Below are positions 54,495 to 64,000 of a stretch of DNA of 64,000 bases, in pieces. The translations under genes and the position numbers were made by a program. Positions within the stretch are counted from its first letter, which is position 1; every line of letters begins with the position of its first letter. Source of the DNA: Salticus scenicus (taxonomy: Eukaryota; Arthropoda; Arachnida; Araneae; Salticidae); NCBI GenBank assembly GCA_963930645.1, contig OZ005650.1, positions 61,756,718 to 61,820,717 on the forward strand, read 5' to 3'. Below the pieces are notes generated by a model, which saw only the letters and a program-made list of their open reading frames with translations, searched no databases and had not been told where the DNA came from.

Positions 54495-54717
54495 TTGACT
54501 TGACTGGTTCCTATTAGTTGTAACTAAATGGTGAGAATTTCCTGCTATCTTGTCTACTGTTGTGTAAGTAATTATGTTTTATTTGTTGTTGTTGTTTTTT
54601 CTGGAAAGGAATTTGACATCTGTCATTGTATATCACTGACAACTGTTATCAGCTTCCCCCCCCCCCACACACACACACACCACCACCACCACCACCACCT
54701 CGCATTGCTACATGTAC

Positions 54718-55212
54718 AGTTACAAACATTTTAATTTATTCAGGAGTATTTTTAGCTCCGCCTTTATTTCATACCACTTTTATTTTAACTCTTTCGTGAC
54801 CGCATGTTTTTGTCTTTTTGACAGCAAGTTCGTCTGTGGGCGTTATTCTCCCAAGTTACAATATTTTCTGTATTCACATTTATGTTACAAATGCATATAC
54901 ATTATAATAATATTCTTTCTAATCAAAGTATTTGTATCCACAGAATATTTGATTGAACAAATATGAATATCGGGTATATTCTTAAGAAATAAATAACATG
55001 CAAATTGCGAAAGAAACGCCCACTGGCAGAGTTACAGATTTTCAAATGACGTGAATCTACGTCAGCGGTCGCGAAAGTGTTAAGAGTACGCTTTTCTTAT
55101 TTTATCGTAATTGTATATTGGAGAAAATTATTCTATAGATAAAGTGGCGCGAAATAAAGGCGGGGCTAAAAATTCCCCTGAATAAATTAAAATGTTGGTG
55201 ACTGTGCTATAT
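54718..55212. mobile_element. MITE family M3 interrupted by a P1 MITE
   Basis: Left arm CAAACATTTTAATTTATTCA, GGAGTATTTTTAGCTCCGCC ... CATACCACTTTTA stops at 54784. The right arm resumes at 55084 (GAGTACGCTTTTCTTATTTTATCG ... GGCGGGGCTAAAAATTCCCC ... ATTAAAATGTTGG). Confidence 0.85.
54785..55083. mobile_element. piggyBac-type MITE family P1, nested in M3
   Basis: TTAACTCTTTCGTGACCGCATG and CAGCGGTCGCGAAAGTGTTAA, with TTAA on both sides. About 85-90 percent alike to 52349-52661 by eye. Removing it restores the M3 palindrome. Confidence 0.92.
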
Positions 55213-55235
55213 GGCTTCTGTTTTTACTTCTGGTC

Positions 55236-55397
55236 AGACATGCCAACAATTTAATTTATTCTGGAGCATTCTTAGTACTTACCACTTCTTCACACTCTAT
55301 TCATTTGTCGTGAAATTTTATCCAATATGTGCAATTAAAGAAGGAGAAAAACACCCGTGGAAGAAGGTTCTGAAATAAACTAAAATGTAGGCATGAC
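55236..55397. mobile_element. MITE family M3 (diverged)
   Basis: ACATGCCAACAATTTAATTTATTC, TGGAGCATTCTTAG faces GAAATAAACTAAAATGTAGGCATG. The CCGCC box is eroded. Confidence 0.7.
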
Positions 55398-55575
55398 CCT
55401 CTGCAAGAGCTTCTCATCCTTGTGTAAGCAATAAAAAGTTGGGCTATGAGTTTTAGCCCTATAAATGAAGGAAGAGAATGCGAGACATTTGCTGTTAGGG
55501 TAGGCGACGAGAGGAAGGCTGCTAAAGTCCTTGATATAGAAATGCTTTCTCAGAGAATATGTTCTATTCTGAATG

Positions 55576-55800
55576 CAGAGCTTGAAGTCTCCGCCCTTCT
55601 TTAAGTACATTTTTAGGGATGAAAAATTTCTGTCTTTTCTCTACTTTTATTTTCCTACAGAAATCTTTATCGCATACTTATAATAATAAGTCGTGATTAA
55701 ATATAATAGAGATTATTCTATAAAAATAGTGGTAGCTAAAAAGTCAGAAATTTATCATCTCTGAAAGTATTCTGATAATAGGGAGGAGACATCAAAATCT
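55576..55800. mobile_element. MITE family M1
   Basis: CAGAGCTTGAAGTCTCCGCC ... AGGGATGAAAAATTTCTGTC faces GTCAGAAATTTATCATCTC, TGAAAGTATTCTGATAATAG, GGAGGAGACATC. Confidence 0.8.
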
Positions 55801-56522
55801 ACGAATAGTAAGCGAAATAGCACCAGGAGTGCAAGAGTTTTTGTTTTAAGACGGAACTAGAGCTACTCCAATACAGGCTGGCTCATCAGGCATTTTGTTT
55901 CCCACCCACGCGGTCCGAATTTCAAGTGTTATCAAATCACATAAAATGGAGGTTTTGCAGCCGAAAATTGCTCAAATAATACCAGAACTGCTTTTAACAA
56001 TAATTCGCTGTTCTGTTTAGGCAAACTCGCCATTTTAGGCGATAAAGACGCCGAGTAATACGTCTGCAACTAAACGTCGCCAAGCTATATTTCCGCTGGA
56101 CAACAATGATCAGCTGTGAGTCAGCTCATATTATAGGAATCTTAGACAGAACCCTGACGCCAGTACGCTTTATCAGAAATTTCTATCATATTGCAATAAA
56201 TTACCGCACAAATATGATAGAAATCACTGTTAGAAAAAATACTAGCGTAAGAATTCGGTTTGGAGACAGAAACTGTTATAGCATTGAATGGTACCTTTTT
56301 TTTTTTAATCTTTTATAGAAAATTCTTTTGTTCAATATTCTATACAAGTAAAAATATCATGCGAAAGTACTTTGGACTATTCACATCGTTTGGAACTTAA
56401 TATATTAAGCATGGGGAAGAAGGCAATATTATGAAATAGATACTACCTATTTAAACTACTGCCACCTGACTTTTTGATTGATTTGAGAAAATACTTGAAA
56501 CGGAATTCTGGATATGTTGTGT
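55801..56522. other. Unassigned, moderately complex
   Basis: 55880-56110 is less AT-rich (GGCTCATCAGGCATTTTG, CACGCGGTCCGAATTTC, GCGATAAAGACGCCGAG). A pair ATAGAAATCACTG.TAGAAA versus ATCAGAAATTTCTATCATAT hints at a small inverted repeat around 56180. No gene is supported. Confidence 0.3.
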
Positions 56523-56738
56523 TGCCAATTTTTATGATTTAAATTTCCGTTATTATTCCGGAGCATTTTTAGTCCAGCCTTTATTCCATACCACGTTATT
56601 AGTAAAATAATTTTCTAGAGTATATAACTACGATAAAACAAGAAAAATGCTAAACTTTTAAAAAAAAAGGTAAAAAAGAAGGCGGGGCTAACAACTCTTT
56701 TGAATAAATTATAAATGTTGGCAAGTCTTGATATGTAT
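56523..56738. mobile_element. MITE family M3
   Basis: GCCAATTTTTATGATTTAAA ... TCCGGAGCATTTTTAGTCCAGCC faces GGCGGGGCTAACAACTC ... TAAATTATAAATGTTGGC. Confidence 0.8.
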
Positions 56739-56904
56739 AAAAAAAATGCTAAACAGACAGTTTGAAAAACAGTGTAAAAGTGTTAAAGGAAATTGTACTT
56801 TATTTGTCTGTTTTATTTATATATTTTTTTTATACAATAAATAAAAATAAAATGCAGTTATAAAACTACTTAATTTGCAAAACCCTGAAAATTATTACTT
56901 GCAA

Positions 56905-57072
56905 GCAGATTGTTGCCAGATTTCGTGACTTTTTTATTCAACAGTCACCAATAATTTTAAGAAGTGATATTTAATGTATATAACCGATTAATCGTCTATT
57001 ACGTATATCAAACATCATTTCTCAAAATTATTGGTAACTGTTAAATAAGAAAGTCGCGCAATCTGGCAACAT
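56905..57072. mobile_element. Fold-back MITE core, relative of 25268-25578
   Basis: GATTGTTGCCAGATTTCGTGAC, TTATTCAACAGTCACCAATAATTTT faces AAAATTATTGGTAACTGTTAA, GTCGCGCAATCTGGCAAC. Confidence 0.8.
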
Positions 57073-57080
57073 GAAGCAGT

Positions 57081-57297
57081 CATACTTGCCAACATCCTAA
57101 TTAATATTCCATAGTGTTGATAGTACCGCCCTTTTTTTTTTTTTTTACGCCAGTAAGTTTTTAGAGTAATAGTCTCCAAATCCAGTTACGATTAAATAAG
57201 AAGAAAAATACTCTAAAACTCTGAAAAAATATTGGTGTGAAAAAGAAGGCGGAGCTAACAATACTACGGAATATTAATTAGTATGTTGGCAAGTATG
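57081..57297. mobile_element. MITE family M2 (copy 6)
   Basis: ATACTTGCCAACATCCTAATT faces AATTAGTATGTTGGCAAGTAT. Inner arms TAGTGTTGATAGTACCGCCC face GGCGGAGCTAACAATACTA. Confidence 0.9.
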
Positions 57298-57822
57298 CAA
57301 GCAGTACTGCCAGACTGAAGGAATTTTTTATTTAATATCCATCACTAAATGTGTAAAATTATTACCTACCTGTACATTAGAAGTATACATAGAGAGTGTA
57401 TTATATATTGCCCAACATTAACTAAAAAATTCAATAGTAAAAAGTATAGGCATTAAATATTTCATTATTCAAAAAAAGGAAGAAAGAAAGAACACGTTAA
57501 AAAAAATGATAAACAACATAAGAAATTGCCTGTAAGAAATCCGTTTCCTAAAAGTAAAATTAAAAAGTGTCTACAGGCGATTAAATACAATTCTTAATTC
57601 ATTTTTGCATTAACCGTTTGCTCTCGAAGCCTTTTTCACACGGGTAAACCAACAACTTGAAACAATTTTCCAAATATTTGGTCATAGGCATATAAAAACT
57701 TCCTAATTTTTCCGGAACTGACGGAATGATTTTTTGTACTAGGAAATGCTTCCTAAAAGGGCGTGGCTTGAGAACAGAATTAGAATTGTGTAAGATATCT
57801 ATTCAAAAGTATAGAAGTACAG
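57298..57822. other. AT-rich spacer
   Basis: No ends or genes recognised. Line-like CTAAAAGGGCGTGGCTTGAGAAC at 57751 recalls the GGGCGTGGCTCT motif at 4125. Confidence 0.35.
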
Positions 57823-58058
57823 CAGGGGTCGTAGTCTCCGCCTTTTTTTCAGGACACATTCAGGAATGTGAAATTTGTGTCCTTTTTACTACCACTGTTT
57901 TTATACTATAATTTCTACCTTGTTTAACCACGACATATAACTTTAAAAATACAATCAAGATTTCAGTTTAAAAAAAAAAAAAATGTGGTAGCTAAAGGGA
58001 CGGAAATTTCTTATCCCTGAAAGTGTCCTGGAAAAAAGGCGGGGACAACGACTCCTGG
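57823..58058. mobile_element. MITE family M1, full copy
   Basis: CAGGGGTCGTAGTCTCCGCC, TTTTTTTCAGGACACATTC faces GAAAGTGTCCTGGAAAAAAG, GCGGGGACAACGACTCCTG. ACTACCACTGTTTTTATAC faces a poly-A then TGTGGTAGC. Confidence 0.88.
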
Positions 58059-58424
58059 TACGTGGTACCCAGCGTAAAATCTAGCATAATATATAAGATC
58101 TAATTGAACTTATGTAATGCTGGACGTGAAATAAAAGGCTAACCTAATGCAAGTTTATACCCCTTTTACGAAGGCCACGCCTTTTTTTTTTTATCAGTGG
58201 TCTCTTTCACGTTTACCACTTAGTATTTTCCAAATCTGAGGGCCTGAAATGTGATGGAAAATTAACCTTTTGCATTCGAACCTTCTTTTAATAAGAGTAA
58301 TGAGCTACCCGACAATAGTTTTAATTAAAAAAAGGAAAAATATAAAACATAAGAATTTTTAAAATAAATATTTTATTTCTATATTTGATGTATATTTACA
58401 TATTACAAGCATTATATATGAATA

Positions 58425-60106
58425 TTATGATTTATAATTTTCCACTGAGTGATATTTTGTAAAGCATTCTCCAAGATGTAGCCTCAGTTTTTCCGGACAA
58501 GTATCACAATAATATACCGTTTCATGCCTTCTGCGTTTCTTAATATTGACAGAGTACACTCGACAATCTGCTTTTTTTTTTTTTTTTTTCCTTTTAGCAT
58601 CACATGTAGCTTACCATTCAATCGGACATTGTTATCGGTAGTTGCAGATGTAGAACCGCGGCCAGCTCCAAAGTTTTATCGATAATCATCTTTTAACTAA
58701 TTTACTAATAGCTTTACATATTTTAAATAGCTGATTGAAATCTCATTTCTCTGCTTTTTCATCATTTTACATAAAATTTAGGAATTGATTACGCACATTT
58801 CCAATCGCCAGAGAAATAAGTTGCGCCACAACTTTAACTATTTCCGCAAGACGTATATTTATTAGCATGTATGTAGGTATTAATATGTAGACGTATATTT
58901 ATTAGCACGATCAACGCCTCCCATATATTTCATGGGTTTTTTTTAACAACATTTGGTTTTTTAACCATAATTTCAACACCACCTCGTTAAAACTTTTTTA
59001 TAATAGTCATGTCTGCATCACACCAATTCGTCAGCATGGTCACAACCCGTTTACCTTTCCAAGCCAAGATCAAAGTATTCTTTTAGGATATACTACTCTT
59101 TTTTTTTTTCCAAATTTTGGCTTCTTTACATCAATTGGTAATCCTTTCCGGTTTGCTTGTATTGGGCCGATCAGGTGACATTTCATTTTAGTCAATTCTT
59201 CGGCTAGTACAAGATTCGTATAGTACCTATAGGGATGATACCATATATCGTACCTATATGGTGATATATACGAACATATGGCGGCCTTGTGCACCAGGAA
59301 CATAATTTAATAGTCATTCAAATATACCCTTTGATACAAGTGGAATGGAGTTCTAGTAGTCACCGTTAGGTCAGGTTTTATCAAGTATTCTGTTGTTACG
59401 CTTCCATAATATGGAAGAATCTCACAAATATATACAGTTTGTGAATCGCAGAGCACATAAATCCTAATTCCCCACTTCGTTGGTTTTACAGGCTAGTAAG
59501 TGATAAAAGAAAATTTCCCTTGAAATTGCACAACGGATTCATCGACACAAAAATTTTCGCCAGGAACAAAATTTGTCAAAAATTTCGTGTTTTCTTCCAA
59601 GTAGTTACTAACTCAATGTGAACGAGTTTTTACATCTGTAGATCCGGGTGTAATTGTCTTCAAATGTAGCATCCACAAAATTTGGTGCAAAAACTTGTAG
59701 CATCCAAAAAACATGTCTCGTGAAAACACATTGGCAAATAAAGAATTCGACTATTATCATCCGTCGACCAGTAGTGTTTGATGTTTGTAAGTGGCATGGT
59801 TCCCATATTTAGGATGACCTCTATGAATGCAAGGAATTCCTGCGTTGTTACTTCTTTCCGGTTCTTGCATATAGACTTTTTCGACAATTTTTTGTCTTTC
59901 AATTTATTATGGACATATTTATTTGTTTCATTTACAGCTATATCAAGTAGCTGATTGGTAAAAAATAATTTAAAGAAATGCAAGGGTTCCAAGATATTTG
60001 CACCAACTTTGGGGCTTGCAGAATTTTCACTATTTTTAAATTGTACTCTTTGAGGTAATTCTAATAAGCAAGAATTAATTTTTCGGAGCGGCTTTATCTT
60101 AAACAT
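58425..60106 (-). pseudogene. piggyBac transposase (DDE_Tnp_1_7 type), broken
   Basis: In functional relatives it excises and inserts DNA at TTAA. Pieces in order on minus: 60106-59660 is open and gives EPLHFFKLFFTNQLLDIAV, NETNKYVHNK and EFLAFIEVILNMGTMPL, NIKHYWSTDD, matching the family N-terminal catalytic region. After a frameshift, 59590-59330 gives VPGENFCVDESVVQFQGKFS (catalytic Asp in VDES), a stop, then KPTKWGIRIYVLCDSQTVYI. 59303-59070 gives YYTNLVLAEELTKMKCHLIG, NRKGLPIDVKKP. Next come WKGKRVVTMLTNW near 59060-59020 and KYMGGVDRANKY near 58930-58895, with stops and shifts between. The C-terminal cysteine domain YYCDTCPEKLRLHLGECFTK, YHS ends at 58425. Several breaks make it non-functional. 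No intact copy is present in the window. Confidence 0.92.
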
Positions 60107-60600
60107 GTAAAATTAATTTCAACTCAGTTCATATCTTTGATTAATAAATTTTTTTCTACCTTCAAATTAATTTTGGGATTTCATTTTTAATTTCAAGCTC
60201 ACCATTTTTCACGAATTTGGTTAAGTGTACTTTAGAAACTTTATTAAATTATCTCCATATTTCGATAACCCAACCTCAGCTGAAAAAAATTCTTTTAACA
60301 AGAATTTTTCAAGCTAATGAAATTCTTTTTTTTACTTTCGTACTAATATTCCCCAATGAATTTGAAGAAAAAATGAACGTATTAAAAGAACGTGTTATTT
60401 AAAACCTTTAAGTGAAAAAAAAAAGTGTAAAACGGGTAAAAACGTATTTAAATTTTGATAATCACTTTAGCATTTAGAATAGTGAAAAAAAATTATCTTA
60501 AAGATTATAATTAAAAAAGAACGTTTTTCAGAAAGACTATCAATGAAAGTTTACGAAATTTTAGTATACCAGTCGGCTGTTTTTCATCGAAACGGTTAAT
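60065..60600 (+). repeat. Probable piggyBac 5' region, shared with 22560-23129
   Basis: Colinear over ~500 bp with the copy near 22.6 kb, starting in the first codons of the transposase frame (MFKIKPLRKI on minus; MFKINSLGKI at 22.6 kb). Confidence 0.7.
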
Positions 60601-61931
60601 AATTCTTTTCAAAGAAAAAAAAAATTATTAAAAAATTATGAAAAGTTTTAATGAATATCAATTCAGTTTATTCATCCCTTTTATTGATTTTTTAAGCAGT
60701 TTTTATTTTCTTTCACTTATATAAGAATTAAGTATTTGATTCATGAAAATGCTCGACTTCCAATGGATTCAAATATCTTAACATATCCTGAACACTAATG
60801 GAATTTATGCACCGCACGTCATTGCAGGTATATAAAAGTTTCTGCTCCAATCGTTGAGTTCGAAACTTTTATTTACTTCTGTATCAGCCAATAGCAGCTG
60901 CTTATAATCGGTAAATACCCGCAGCCGTTGCCACTCGTACATAAGGTCCTTTGACTGTTTTTGGAAAATGTCTATGCTTCTATCACTGGGTGTGTGTGTA
61001 AACAAAATTTTGCGAACACTGTATATTATGAACTATTGGACGCAGTTAAATAAAGTTGGACTTTGTCATAAATTGAAGCTGATTAAATTTTGGAATATAT
61101 CATATGTAGATGTATAAATTATGCAAAAATGCGGAAAATTCGGAATTCCGCATAATCTGCTGTTTTTTGCATAATTTCTAATTTTCCGCATAATCGCTTA
61201 TATTTTGCGAATTTTTAATGTTTCTCTCAAATTTTATTTCTATGTGTTTTTCCATCGTTTTTCTTCATTTTTAGCTATAATAATTAGTTAAACAGTCTCT
61301 AATCCTTCTTATCGCCCTTCTTTCGTTTTGTGAACAAACCAAACTTGTTCCAATGAGTGCAGTACCTTTAGAAGTATTTGATGATCTAATTAACCTTACT
61401 CCTGATACTGCTAGTCTTACTGAATGCAAGTCCCTGCTGAAAAGGAAATACATCTGTAAAGACATTCAGCTCCTTGCGGAATGCACGCAGATTCTGGTGC
61501 TTTTTTTTTCCGAAACATATGGTGCATCTATTTAAAAGGGGCATATAGCAAAGTATTCTACTAACGATCTAAACTACAGTTAAAATTGGAGGTATTGTAC
61601 TCACGAAAAGTTGCAGGTAATTATCGTAATGTCTGGAAGATAACCCGAAGGTAAGATGTGTCATCTCATTTCTCCACCAGAAATTTTATTTAATAGAGAA
61701 ATCTATACTTTTTTGAAGGAAGAGCTCGTACAAAAATAAATTTATTTATCAATTGAAATTTCTGGTGCAAAACTGGATTATATAACCTGCGGGGTATCTA
61801 CCAGAAATTACGGTATTTCTGCAAGAAGTGTTTCATAAAACGATAGCAAAATCGAATATTTACTACTGGTCAGAACTATATGTGAAAAAGCGAGGAACCA
61901 AGTTTTGTCAACCTAGTATGAACTTTTCTAG
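60601..61931. other. Unassigned; three short open frames of unknown origin
   Basis: 60805-61005 (minus, 66 codons, SKDLMYEWQRLRVFTDYKQL), 61353-61535 (plus, 60 codons, EVFDDLINLTPDTASLTECK) and 61271-61465 (minus, 64 codons) have plausible amino-acid composition, but I recognise no domain in them. 61115-61215 repeats GCATAAT / ATTATGC words (GCGGAAAATTCGGAATTCCG, TTTTCCGCATAATCG), which looks like decayed inverted repeat DNA. Host exon or old transposon remnants are both possible. Confidence 0.3.
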
Positions 61932-62476
61932 CAGGGACCGATTTACTCACTTGGAGGCCCAGGACATTCATATTCAATGGGCCCCTTTTTCTCGTACTTT
62001 AATATTACAACAAACAAAACAAACTGTTTATTTTCGATTCAGCCGTATAAAAATTCACTTCACTTTTCGTTTTGTTGGTAAGAGTAAGGCTAAACAAGAT
62101 CCGTCACTTGTCTATCGGATTGACATACGTCGCTTCCGTGTATCTACACATTGCAGTGCGTGCCTCGGATTTAGTTAGCCTTAGTAAAAGTTTGGAATGC
62201 AAGTATCGGTAGTATGCAGTTGTATTTGCATTTAGCGAAAATATTTTTACGACGAGTTGATAGTTTCCTTAAAAGATCATCACGCTGATTTATAAAACAG
62301 CGCAGTAATTCCACCAAACATTGAAGAAAAACAAAAAACAATGATCATTATAGCAAAATTTGGAAATTTTTCATTTTAACTATTTTTTACAATGTATGAT
62401 GAAATTTTTTGGGGGCCCCTTCACTGTGATGGCCCAGGGCATGTGCCCCGAAAGCCCTGCCTTAAATCAGCCACTG
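61932..62476. mobile_element. hAT-like non-autonomous element, ~545 bp
   Basis: CAGGGACCGATTTACTCACT, TGGAGGCCCAGGACATTC, AATGGGCCCCTTTT faces GGGGGCCCCTTCACTGTGAT, GGCCCAGGGCATGTGCCCCG, CTTAAATCAGCCACTG. The GGCGGATTTA-like ends are of hAT type. The 116-codon frame at 61828-62178 runs through the end and has no known domain. Confidence 0.7.
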
Positions 62477-62771
62477 CCTCTAGGGTTTGACCGAGACTAA
62501 ATGACCAACTAGAATATTGGTGACGATGTAGTGTTAAGAAGTATTCCAAAAATTGATGATCCATCAATCAGTAAGATTCATCAATAATTATGTTGTGCAC
62601 AAGGATTATGAAGAAACGTTCTAGTCCAAATACTGGAATTTAGAAGCACTTTCCTAAAGGTTTCCAAGACTAACATAAAAAACGAAGCAAGTACTCTCGG
62701 TGCTACCTTATTCTGTAGAGTAAGAAAGAACAGAGTATCAGAATGTAAAAGAGCAGTGCTATGATCAAATA

Positions 62772-62985
62772 CAGTCGGCTGCAAAATTATTCGAGCACTA
62801 GCAATAATCCTTGCCAAAAAAAAGTACACTTAATACAGCTTTGTTAAATAAATCCTTGTCAAGTCATGTTCTTAATCAGTCTAAGAACATGATTCGACAA
62901 GGATTTACTTAGCAAAACAGTCTTAAGTGTACTTTTTAAATATAGGAATTATTGGCTAGTGCTCGAATAATTTTGCAGCCGACTG
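62772..62985. mobile_element. Tc1/mariner-type MITE, complete, TA-flanked
   Basis: CAGTCGGCTGCAAAATTATTC faces GAATAATTTTGCAGCCGACTG. The central GTCAAGTCATGTTCTTAATC faces GTCTAAGAACATGATTCGAC. Essentially a 214-bp palindrome. Confidence 0.92.
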
Positions 62986-64000
62986 TATTTGCAAATCAAC
63001 AACAGACTTTAAAGTAATTTTGATAGCTAGACTTAACATTGGTTTGCTTTAATAAACTTTAATATTATAATCACTGTATAATAATGATTGTAGAATTACT
63101 TTATTACTAAAATATTCTTTCAACAATAATCATTTGTTTGTAACTTTAACAAGAAAAAGTAATAAAGAGTTTCTGTAATAAAAACTTCATTCAATCTATT
63201 TTGTGTGTGGTGAAATTTCACCAGTTTTGAAATCATCTCGTTTCAACTTTTAAAATCCTTCACGTTTATTTAAATTTATTGAAATTTACAGTCCTTAAAA
63301 AGAAGTTTAAGTAGGCTGATATTTTTTATTTGCATTTAGTTTTACCGCTTCTATTTAAGCCGCCGACATCTGCACAAAACTTCCACATCATACTTGTAAA
63401 TATTGCAAACTAAACAGATATACGATAACATTTAAATACTTTGTGATAAATTTCTCATAAGCTAACATTAGCATTCGAGAGGCAAATCCTACCGGATGTG
63501 TGGCTTTTGTTGACCGTGCCACTCCTGAATAATAGTCATTTTTAGATTTTGGGGACAGTCTCCAAAAAGATGCGCCGTCTCGAAGGGGCTGAACTAGTCC
63601 AGTCACTTGTCGAAATTATTTCCTAGTACAGTTCCGGACATACAACAAACTCATACTCTTTGTCTTGTCATTTCCAATAAACTGCCAAACCTCTATTAGC
63701 ATAGAATTTTATAAAAACTGGTTCGCCACCCCTCCTAAATATCAAAAGCGCAAACTTTCCCATTTTGGCAGGAGAAATTGAGCAGTCTTTTATTAAATAA
63801 TTATTCGCTTTTATAGGAAATCGTGGCGCCCGTACCGTTAGTCTAAGTTAGTAGTTTATGAGAAATTTTTTAAACTAAAAATATTTTTTACTGCTATCAT
63901 TGTAATGAAATTCCTAAGACGAGCTAGGAAAATTCAAGCATTTATTTTTGAAAACGAAACTAAGTAACCACGTTTTATCTCTGATTCTGGAAGCAATCAA
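62986..64000. other. Unassigned right flank
   Basis: 63388-63606 (minus) is open for 72 codons (LVQPLRDGASFWRLSPKSKN, THPVGFASRM) with a lower AT content, but no domain is recognised. The frame could be a host exon fragment or a SINE-like repeat read through. 63700-63840 is also less AT-rich. No repeat ends were seen. Confidence 0.3.

Larger units (their letters stand above)
58262..60600 (-). mobile_element. piggyBac element relic
   Basis: The proposed 3' end on plus is TTAACCTTTTGCATTCGAAC at 58262, a TTAA plus CC-TTT type terminus. The transposase pseudogene follows at 58425-60106 on minus, then ~490 bp that is shared with 22560-23129 and probably represents the 5' region. The exact 5' terminus was not identified. 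Confidence 0.7.

Overview
This window is AT-rich, repeat-saturated eukaryotic DNA, most likely from an arthropod and plausibly a spider or other arachnid. The evidence is the mix of elements: a jockey/X-element-type gag ORF, Tigger/pogo, Tc1, piggyBac and Helitron elements, tRNA-derived SINEs, hundreds of bases of TA/CA/TG/CT microsatellite, and many 20-50 base poly-T/poly-A tracts. I see no bacterial gene organisation and no convincing host exon. Almost every open frame is transposon-derived or runs through simple repeats. The species call is inference.

Layout. 0-8 kb: an unusual fold-back repeat with a tRNA-like segment (about 120-900), a Tc1-type MITE, CCGCC-box MITEs and old modular repeats. 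8-10.3 kb: a ~115 bp tandem array, then a TIR-bounded element carrying an intact 400-codon gag-like ORF. 11-12.3 kb: a 1.23 kb element with ~84 bp TIRs. 14.3-14.9 kb: a fold-back with a hammerhead-like core, and a piggyBac-type MITE. 15-19 kb: two copies of modular family B and, between them, a perfect 120-bp palindrome. 22.5-27.3 kb: a pogo-like element, a relic of a piggyBac 5' region, and a Helitron relic interrupted by modular family A, which itself holds further insertions. 27.8-33.8 kb: tandem units, Helitrons (one with canonical ends and a two-type higher-order array) and small TIR elements. 34-37 kb: two SINEs, a TTAA MITE and a hAT-like element. 37-40.7 kb: a cluster of family A, with a head-to-tail pair nested in an older copy and an inverted copy alongside. 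41.7-43.3 kb: modular family C and tandem units. 43.9-46.4 kb: a Tigger element with complete ends and a broken DDE transposase. 46.7-58 kb: many MITEs, a decayed Tc1 element with both ends, three TTAA MITE copies, and a full pogo-like non-autonomous element. 58.3-60.6 kb: a piggyBac transposase pseudogene on the minus strand. 61-64 kb: a hAT-like element, a Tc1-type MITE and unassigned DNA.

How the parts relate. Autonomous relics sit beside short elements they may once have mobilised: piggyBac with TTAA MITEs, Tigger/pogo with CAG-ended elements that have TA duplications, and Tc1 with TA-flanked MITEs. The most interesting structure is a set of three diverged repeat families (A, B, C) that share one modular layout: an ACTTTC-type end, a conserved box around ACGTTTTGAGGTCCCCTGA, a variable microsatellite, ~150-175 bp internal units, and (in A and B) a far end carrying a small hairpin and CCAGATT. 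I cannot place this set in a known class. All homology statements come from reading the sequence; no searches were run.
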